Shown here: piece after piece, positions 6,274 to 10,844 of the stretch
Layout of the letters: each line of letters begins with the position of its first letter
Numbering within the stretch: position 1 is the stretch's first letter
Origin: Candidatus Atribacteria bacterium
GTDB lineage: Bacteria; Atribacterota; Atribacteria; Atribacterales; Caldatribacteriaceae
Length of the DNA stretch: 10,844 nt
Assembly (NCBI GenBank): GCA_029982105.1
Contig: JARRCQ010000030.1
Span: 1 to 10,844, forward strand
Reading direction: 5' to 3'
Translations under genes and position numbers: made by a program
The notes under the pieces: model-generated
What the model was told of the DNA's origin: nothing
What the model saw: only the letters and a program-made list of their open reading frames with translations
Databases searched by the model: none

Positions 6274-6919
6274 ACAAAGGCACCAAAGTAAAAATATTTT
6301 CTTTACTTACCACCGTTTTATCCTTCCTTTGCCAATACAATTTTATTAATTCTCCTGCTTCAGGTAAAGATTCCTGAGGAGGGAAAAAAGCAAAACCCTC
6401 GCTTTTTAAAAATTCTGCTATATCCAGCCAGGGAGTAATCGCCAACACGTTTTTTCCTCTATATATTTTTACCAGCTCTTCTTTTGACCCTACCTGAATT
6501 TCTGAAAGAGATGGAGATTGGGAAAACTCGGGCGACAGCTCCATCCAAAAAATTTCCCCTTTTTTGTGTTTTATTATAGGAAGGAAAATCTCATAATTTT
6601 GGGAGAAACTTTTAGGAACTCGATGAGCAATAACTTCCAGAGTAGAAAAACCACCCAAGGGTTTCATCACAGAGTAAGCTATTCCCTTTGCCACCATATT
6701 TGCAATCTTTACTCCTGTAAAAGAACCCGGTCCCAAACCAACCAACACCGCTTCTAAATCCTTTTCCCAGTCAATTTCTTTCTGCAACAGACTCAAGTGT
6801 TTGATAAGCCAGCGAGAATGGTCTTTTTTAGTATAATGAGTTAAACGAAAAAAACTCTCCTCAGCAGAAGCCAGAGCTATACTGAGCCAGGGGGTACTAC
6901 TATCCAGAGCAAGAATCAT
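6251..6919 (-). CDS. tsaB: t6A biosynthesis scaffold/partner protein TsaB
   Basis: This 222-residue protein is a catalytically inactive TsaD paralogue that dimerises with TsaD and supports threonylcarbamoyl transfer to tRNA. It starts MILALDSSTPWLSIAL, the standard TsaB opening with the ASKHA first strand. It carries GLGPGSFTGVKIAN (61-74), the most conserved TsaB motif; relatives usually read GPGSFTGLRIG. The metal-binding HxxxH of TsaD is absent, as expected. The C-terminal LVPLYGSKVW corresponds to the family's P-x-Y-L-R end, with Leu-Arg replaced by Gly-Ser. A GAGG about 9 nt before the ATG can serve as its ribosome site. It overlaps tsaE by 20 nt and rimI by 23 nt, so the three are probably translationally coupled. 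Confidence 0.94.
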   Translation of the reverse strand: MILALDSSTPWLSIALASAEESFFRLTHYTKKDHSRWLIKHLSLLQKEIDWEKDLEAVLVGLGPGSFTGVKIANMVAKGIAYSVMKPLGGFSTLEVIAHRVPKSFSQNYEIFLPIIKHKKGEIFWMELSPEFSQSPSLSEIQVGSKEELVKIYRGKNVLAITPWLDIAEFLKSEGFAFFPPQESLPEAGELIKLYWQRKDKTVVSKENIFTLVPLYGSKVWR

Positions 6920-7349
6920 AACAGAATACCTCGATATATCTTATCTCTTCTCCCCCATAACTTAAATGAACCCAAAAAAAGGGAGGGGGAAAAAGAGAAG
7001 AAAATTTGTCTCCCCATTCTACTATTACTATTCCCTTTTCATCTTCTTGATATTCTTCCCATCCTAAGTCTATTACTTCTTCTTCTTTTTCTAAACGATA
7101 AAAATCCAAATGATATAAAGTAAAATCTCCTTTTTTGTATTCATTAACCAAAGAAAAAGAAGGACTTTTAATTTCTTCTTCTATACCTAACCCTCGAGCT
7201 ATACCTTTTACAAGCTGAGTCTTGCCTACCCCCAATTCTCCAGCCACTATTACCAAATCCCCAGGATGGAAAAATTTTTTAGCTAATTCCTCTCCTCGCT
7301 TTTGAGTTTCCTCTTCGCTTTTACTTTGCCACCGAGCAATGATTTTCAT
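6900..7349 (-). CDS. tsaE: t6A biosynthesis P-loop ATPase TsaE
   Basis: This 149-residue ATPase binds the TsaB-TsaD pair and resets it between rounds of t6A formation. It shows Walker A GELGVGKT (37-44) followed by QLVKGIARGLG. The switch-like SPSFSLVNEY is at 62-71, LDFYRL at 81-86 (its Asp in the Walker B position), and IVIVEWGDK at 107-115 matches the family's I-V-E-W pattern. Length is typical (about 150). The ATG lies inside the end of alr, overlapping it by 29 nt, with no visible Shine-Dalgarno. Reinitiation or coupling from alr is therefore likely. The start of tsaB lies inside the end of tsaE. Confidence 0.95.
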   Translation of the reverse strand: MKIIARWQSKSEEETQKRGEELAKKFFHPGDLVIVAGELGVGKTQLVKGIARGLGIEEEIKSPSFSLVNEYKKGDFTLYHLDFYRLEKEEEVIDLGWEEYQEDEKGIVIVEWGDKFSSLFPPPFFWVHLSYGGEEIRYIEVFCYDSCSG

Positions 7350-8457
7350 AAATTACCCGATTTTTAATCTTACCCAAGCTGCACAGCACCTCATGAGGTA
7401 TAACATTAGCCCGATTAGCTATTTCCTCTATGGTTATTTCTTCTCCTTCTTCTTTTCCCACTACAGTCACAATGTCTCCCTTTTCTACTCCATCAATTCC
7501 TGTTATTTCAACCGTCATTTGATCCATAGAAATATTTCCCCGAGATGGCGCCCTTCTTCCTTTTACCAATACTTCCATCCGATTGGAAAGGTTGCGGAAA
7601 AGGCCTTGAGAATAACCTATAGATATTATCGCTATTTTAGTTTCTCTAGAAGTAGTAAAAGTTCCTCCATAACCTATCCGGGAGCCAGAAGGAAGAGTTT
7701 TAACTTGCTTCACTCGAGCTTTGATTCTCATAACTGGTTTTAAATCCAGTGGTAAATCCGACCCTTTCCCCCAGGGAGAAACGCCCCACCAGGCAATTCC
7801 TACTCGAGATAAATCAAGGTGCATCTCCGGAAAAGAAAGGAAGGCAGCACTATTACAACAATGCTTCTCCCAAGAAGAATTGTTTTCAGGAAACTGATGT
7901 AAAAAAGAAAGAAAACGATTAAATTGAAAGCGAGTATATGTTGGATCTGATTCGGCACTGGCAAAATGGGTCATAACTCCTCTCAAGGTAAGATGGTGGT
8001 TAATGCCCCATTTTTCCCACCATTCCTCGTTTATCTCTTGAGGTAAAAACCCCATTCTTCCCATCCCCGTATCTACCTTTAGATGGAAAGGTATAATCTT
8101 ACCAGCTTTCTCAGCTACCCTTTCTAAGGCTTGCAATTCTTTTTCTGAAGAAACCACTGGTGTTAGCTGATCCTCTACAATCATTTCTGCTTCCTCAGTG
8201 AAAAATCCTCCCAAAAGATATATATCTCCTTTTAAGCCTCTTTTCCTTAATTCATGTGCCTCTTCTACTGAAGCTACTCCGAATTTTTTTAATCCGAAGT
8301 TATAAAGAAGATTTATTGCTTCCCATCCATGACCATAAGCTTCTGATTTTACTACCGCCATAAGAGAAGAAGAAGTCCAATTCTTCAATGCCTCTACATT
8401 ATGACGTAAGTTATGAGCATTAATCTCCATCCAGCAAGGAAAGAGTATATTCTCCAT
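7321..8457 (-). CDS. alr: Alanine racemase
   Basis: This 378-residue, PLP-dependent cytoplasmic enzyme interconverts L- and D-alanine for peptidoglycan. The N-terminal barrel has WMEINAHNLRHN (9-20) and the PLP lysine Lys37 in AVVKSEAYGHG, where most relatives read KADAYGHG. VDTGMGRMGF (128-137) and CNSAAF (201-206) follow. The phosphate-binding strand reads SRVGIAWWG (217-225), where LYG or MYG is usual. The C-terminal domain supplies the opposite catalytic base Tyr263 (RIGYGGTF) and GNISMDQMTV (307-316). Length is normal and all key catalytic residues are present. AAGGA lies 9 nt before the ATG. The gene overlaps nnr by 38 nt upstream and tsaE by 29 nt downstream. A YggS-type PLP protein is excluded by the C-terminal domain. 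Confidence 0.96.
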   Translation of the reverse strand: MENILFPCWMEINAHNLRHNVEALKNWTSSSLMAVVKSEAYGHGWEAINLLYNFGLKKFGVASVEEAHELRKRGLKGDIYLLGGFFTEEAEMIVEDQLTPVVSSEKELQALERVAEKAGKIIPFHLKVDTGMGRMGFLPQEINEEWWEKWGINHHLTLRGVMTHFASAESDPTYTRFQFNRFLSFLHQFPENNSSWEKHCCNSAAFLSFPEMHLDLSRVGIAWWGVSPWGKGSDLPLDLKPVMRIKARVKQVKTLPSGSRIGYGGTFTTSRETKIAIISIGYSQGLFRNLSNRMEVLVKGRRAPSRGNISMDQMTVEITGIDGVEKGDIVTVVGKEEGEEITIEEIANRANVIPHEVLCSLGKIKNRVIYENHCSVAK

Positions 8458-10006
8458 TTTCTACCATCCTTCGAGCTTCATTCAGTTTTTCGGCTATTTC
8501 CCGAGATAAAATTTGCTTTTTCCCCTCTTTTTCCATCAATTCTCCCGCTAACCCGTGGAGAAAAACCCCACTTATTGCGCTATGTAAAGGGCTTACCCCT
8601 TGAGCCATAAATCCAGCAATAATTCCAGTTAAAACATCCCCGCTTCCTGCACTGGCGAGGACTGAAGACCCAGTGGGGTTTAAAAATATCTCTCCCTGGG
8701 GAGAAGCTACCACTGTTCCTGCCCCTTTTAAAACCGTAATACACCCTAAAAGAGAAGAAGCTCTCAAACTAGCAGCAATTCTACTTTCATTCACCTCTTG
8801 CACCGAAATGCCTAAAATTCTTGCCATCTCTCCAGGATGAGGAGTAATCACCCAATCAGTAAGACGAGCCTTCCAGTTATCAATATTTTGGGAAATGATA
8901 TTTAAAGCATCAGCATCTATTACTCCCGAGAAGGAACTATCTACCACTTTTTCTAAAAAGAGAGAGGTAGAAGGATGAGTTCCCATCCCCGGACCTACAG
9001 CTAAAACTCTACACTTTCTGTCTTCTAACGTTTTCTCTATTATCTTCCAATGAGATAAAGAATAATACCAATCTCCAGAAGAAGAAAGGTTAACACTCAC
9101 CACTTCAGGAATAAAGAGTTTAACTAAAGATGAAAGAGAAGAAGGCAGGGGCCAGATTACCATCCCCGCCCCTGAACGATAACCAGCAAGAGATACTAAA
9201 AGACCGGCTCCCAAAAGAGAAGAAGAACCGGCTATCACCCCTAAGACTCCAGCAGAAATTTTATGAGTATCCCAATGCCTCTCAGGAAGCATTTCTTTTA
9301 CCATAGATGGAGTAATCAAAAATCCATCCGCTTGGAGTCCTGCTTCTTTTAAAGAAAGAGGAATACCAATAGTGGCTAATTTTAATTTTCCCACCCGCTC
9401 TCGTCCTGGGAAACTGCACAACCCTCTTTTTATCAACCCCAAAGTAACAGTGAGATCAGCTTTTACTGCTTCTCCCATTATTCGACCATCGCTTGCTTCT
9501 ACCCCGGATGGAACATCCACAGCTACAACAAAATTACTCGATGTGTTTATTTTTTCTATTATTTCCTTGTATATTCCTTCTACTTCCCGGGTAATACCAG
9601 TTCCCAAAAGAGCATCTACTAAAAGAGCTCCCTTCTCTAATTCCACCCCCTGAGAGGAAGAAACCTCTACCACAGGGATAGATAAATTCTTCACCACCTG
9701 GTAATTAAAACGAGCATCTTTTTTTAGTTGCTCTCCTTTACCTAAAAGGTAAACCACAATAGAAAGAGAGGGGAGGCGAAGATGGAGATGGCGGGCAATT
9801 GCCAGACCATCTCCACCATTGTTACCTACTCCACACAGGATGTAGACTTTAGAGAAAGAATAATGCTGAATAACTTTTATTATCTCTTCTGCTACTCCTC
9901 GCCCGGCATTTTCCATCAACAACAGAGTATCCACTCCGTATTTTTCGGAGAGGATTTTCTCCAATTTTTGCATGGTTTCCGAGCTAACCAATTCCAACAC
10001 TTTCAC
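8420..10006 (-). CDS. nnr: Bifunctional NAD(P)H-hydrate epimerase / ADP-dependent NAD(P)H-hydrate dehydratase
   Basis: This 528-residue fused enzyme repairs hydrated NADH and NADPH. The N-terminal YjeF_N epimerase domain (about 1-220) shows MENAGRG (31-37), CGVGNNGGDGLAIARHL (58-74), DALLGTG (131-137) and VAVDVPSGV (161-169). The C-terminal ribokinase-like dehydratase domain (about 230-515) shows HKISAGVLGVIAGS (248-261), VGPGMG (337-342) and DADALN (364-369). It continues with TPHPGEMARILG (388-399), LKGAG (426-430) and SAGSGDVLTGIIAG (452-465). Both sites look intact. The start is GTG at 10006-10004, inside the end of acpS with a 23-nt overlap and only a weak, distant GGAG. The family N-terminus supports this start over the ATG at codon 12. 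The last 38 nt overlap alr. The acpS-nnr-alr order is seen in many bacteria. Confidence 0.96.
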   Translation of the reverse strand: MKVLELVSSETMQKLEKILSEKYGVDTLLLMENAGRGVAEEIIKVIQHYSFSKVYILCGVGNNGGDGLAIARHLHLRLPSLSIVVYLLGKGEQLKKDARFNYQVVKNLSIPVVEVSSSQGVELEKGALLVDALLGTGITREVEGIYKEIIEKINTSSNFVVAVDVPSGVEASDGRIMGEAVKADLTVTLGLIKRGLCSFPGRERVGKLKLATIGIPLSLKEAGLQADGFLITPSMVKEMLPERHWDTHKISAGVLGVIAGSSSLLGAGLLVSLAGYRSGAGMVIWPLPSSLSSLVKLFIPEVVSVNLSSSGDWYYSLSHWKIIEKTLEDRKCRVLAVGPGMGTHPSTSLFLEKVVDSSFSGVIDADALNIISQNIDNWKARLTDWVITPHPGEMARILGISVQEVNESRIAASLRASSLLGCITVLKGAGTVVASPQGEIFLNPTGSSVLASAGSGDVLTGIIAGFMAQGVSPLHSAISGVFLHGLAGELMEKEGKKQILSREIAEKLNEARRMVENGEYTLSLLDGD

Positions 10007-10376
10007 CTTCTTTTTCCACTCCCACAGCCACCGCCATTACCAGTTGGCGGCTGTGGGAAATAGATATTTCAATCTCTTCAAAAAAAGCAGGAACTTGAGC
10101 AGAAAGACAAACTTTCGGCTTCCCTCGAGAAGTGTGCTCTATCTTAACCTCTCGCCAAGGAAGAAGAAAACCCTTAGACAAAAAGAGTTTCTTCACCGCT
10201 TCTTTACCGCAAAAAAGAGCTGCTATTCCTTCTCTCTGCCTTAGAGGAGAAGAGTAAAAATCTACCTCTTCTTCCCAAAAGAGTTTATACAAAAAATGTT
10301 TCCCAAACTTCTTTACTGCCTCTTCTACTCTCTCTATTTCTATTATATCCACTCCCACTAAAATTTTCTGTCTCAC
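9984..10376 (-). CDS. acpS: Holo-[acyl-carrier-protein] synthase AcpS
   Basis: This 130-residue enzyme transfers 4'-phosphopantetheine from CoA to the serine of acyl carrier protein, activating fatty acid synthesis. It begins with [14 protein letters not shown] (7-20), whose Asp10 is a magnesium ligand. [13 protein letters not shown] (51-63) carries the second ligand Glu59; the usual wording is [19 protein letters not shown] (81-91) and [14 protein letters not shown] (105-118) complete the family pattern. The start is GTG at 10376-10374, sharing four bases (GTGA) with the stop of the upstream elongation factor gene, a classical coupling arrangement. An ATG start is not available nearby. Its 3' end overlaps the nnr start by 23 nt. 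Length is at the normal upper range because of a short polar tail. Confidence 0.95.
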   Translation of the reverse strand: MRQKILVGVDIIEIERVEEAVKKFGKHFLYKLFWEEEVDFYSSPLRQREGIAALFCGKEAVKKLFLSKGFLLPWREVKIEHTSRGKPKVCLSAQVPAFFEEIEISISHSRQLVMAVAVGVEKEGESVGIG

Positions 10377-10844
10377 GAAGCTGCTTCTTTTTCCTTCTTA
10401 GCTTTCTCGATTATAGCTTCGGCAATTTGAGCTGGCACTTCTTCATAATGAGAAAACTTCATAGTAAAATACCCCCGTCCTTGAGTAAGAGAACGTAAAT
10501 CCACAGAATAGCGGAACAGTTCTGCCATAGGAACTAAAGCCTTGATCTTTTGATAACCATCTTGCGGCTCCATACCTAAAATTCTCCCTCTTCTACTGTT
10601 GAGGTCACCGATGACATCTCCCATATACTCTTCAGGAACTGTTACTTCTATACTCATTATTGGCTCTAAAAGAACTGGTTCAGATTCACTTGCTCCCTTT
10701 TTGAAAGCCATGGAACCAGCAATTTTAAAGGCCATATCTGACGAGTCCACTGGATGATAAGAACCATCAAAAACAGTAACCCGCACATCTACTACTGGAT
10801 ATCCAGCTAAAATACCCTCCTGCATAGCTTCCTGTACACCTTTT
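10373..10844 (-). CDS. Elongation factor G (probably an EF-G-like paralogue), C-terminal 156 residues
   Basis: The N-terminus lies beyond the window; the frame is open to 10844, starting [16 protein letters not shown]. The fragment covers the end of domain IV, with [18 protein letters not shown] (about 26-43), and all of domain V. Domain V includes [52 protein letters not shown] and FSHYEEVP. A lysine-rich tail, [11 protein letters not shown], ends the protein. These are EF-G hallmarks; EF-G drives ribosome translocation using GTP. Several spellings ([24 protein letters not shown]) recall EF-G-like paralogues rather than canonical FusA. The neighbour is acpS rather than rpsG or tuf, which points the same way. 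No symbol is assigned because the GTPase domain is not visible. The gene ends in TGA overlapping the acpS GTG. Confidence 0.9.
   Translation of the reverse strand, partial: KGVQEAMQEGILAGYPVVDVRVTVFDGSYHPVDSSDMAFKIAGSMAFKKGASESEPVLLEPIMSIEVTVPEEYMGDVIGDLNSRRGRILGMEPQDGYQKIKALVPMAELFRYSVDLRSLTQGRGYFTMKFSHYEEVPAQIAEAIIEKAKKEKEAAS

Noticed and set aside
7070..7095. Run of CTT/TTC-like triplets resembling a simple repeat
   Set aside because: It encodes the Glu/Lys-rich stretch of TsaE (around residues 86-94) in the conserved frame, so it reflects coding sequence and purine-rich codon use rather than a repeat element.
7339..7743. Long plus-strand open frame opposite the end of alr
   Set aside because: Its product is rich in Ser, Tyr and Phe with no family resemblance, as expected from the antisense of Glu/Lys-rich codons; alr in the other strand is fully conserved.
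9372..10244. Several plus-strand frames of about 90 residues opposite nnr and acpS
   Set aside because: They are antisense to conserved catalytic domains, overlap each other, and lack start signals or recognisable motifs.

Overview
Every gene in this 10.8 kb window is on the minus strand, so transcription runs from high to low coordinates. The DNA is AT-rich and its coding strand is purine-rich. Proteins are rich in Lys and Glu. The gene content is bacterial. The peptide-binding protein has a plain Sec signal peptide without a lipobox, which fits a diderm with a periplasm better than a typical Gram-positive. The gene order resembles the acpS-nnr-alr and tsaE-tsaB-rimI-tsaD clusters of Firmicutes and several thermophilic or anaerobic phyla. 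I cannot fix the phylum; an anaerobic diderm such as Atribacterota or a relative is only a guess.

Region A (10844 to 5791, continuing through tsaD to 4757) is a tightly packed housekeeping operon. In transcription order it holds the C-terminal end of an elongation factor G (probably an EF-G-like paralogue), acpS, nnr (fused NAD(P)HX epimerase/dehydratase), alr, tsaE, tsaB, rimI and tsaD. Six successive junctions overlap by 4, 23, 38, 29, 20 and 23 nt; the rimI/tsaD junction has an 11-nt gap. acpS and nnr start with GTG and tsaD with TTG. The cluster supplies acyl-carrier-protein activation, repair of hydrated NAD(P)H, D-alanine for peptidoglycan, and three proteins of tRNA t6A37 synthesis (TsaB, TsaD, TsaE).

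Region B (4685 to 4215) is a Bcp/PrxQ-type peroxiredoxin with its own strong Shine-Dalgarno sequence, 71 nt after tsaD.

Region C (4172 to 1) is a dipeptide ABC transporter operon in the order dppA-dppB-dppC-dppD; dppD is cut by the window edge. A near-consensus sigma-70-type promoter (TTGCCA, 17 nt, TATAAT) lies just after the peroxiredoxin gene. It should give a leader of about 220 nt containing a hairpin followed immediately by a perfect 12-nt anti-anti-SD sequence that does not serve dppA. A strong terminator hairpin directly after dppA should set binding protein above permease expression. DppA also carries an EF-hand-like insertion.

I found no tRNA, rRNA, CRISPR array, insertion sequence or phage gene. 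The window is mostly conserved housekeeping DNA. The least explained parts are the dppA leader and promoter region, the DppA insertion, and the long chain of gene overlaps.
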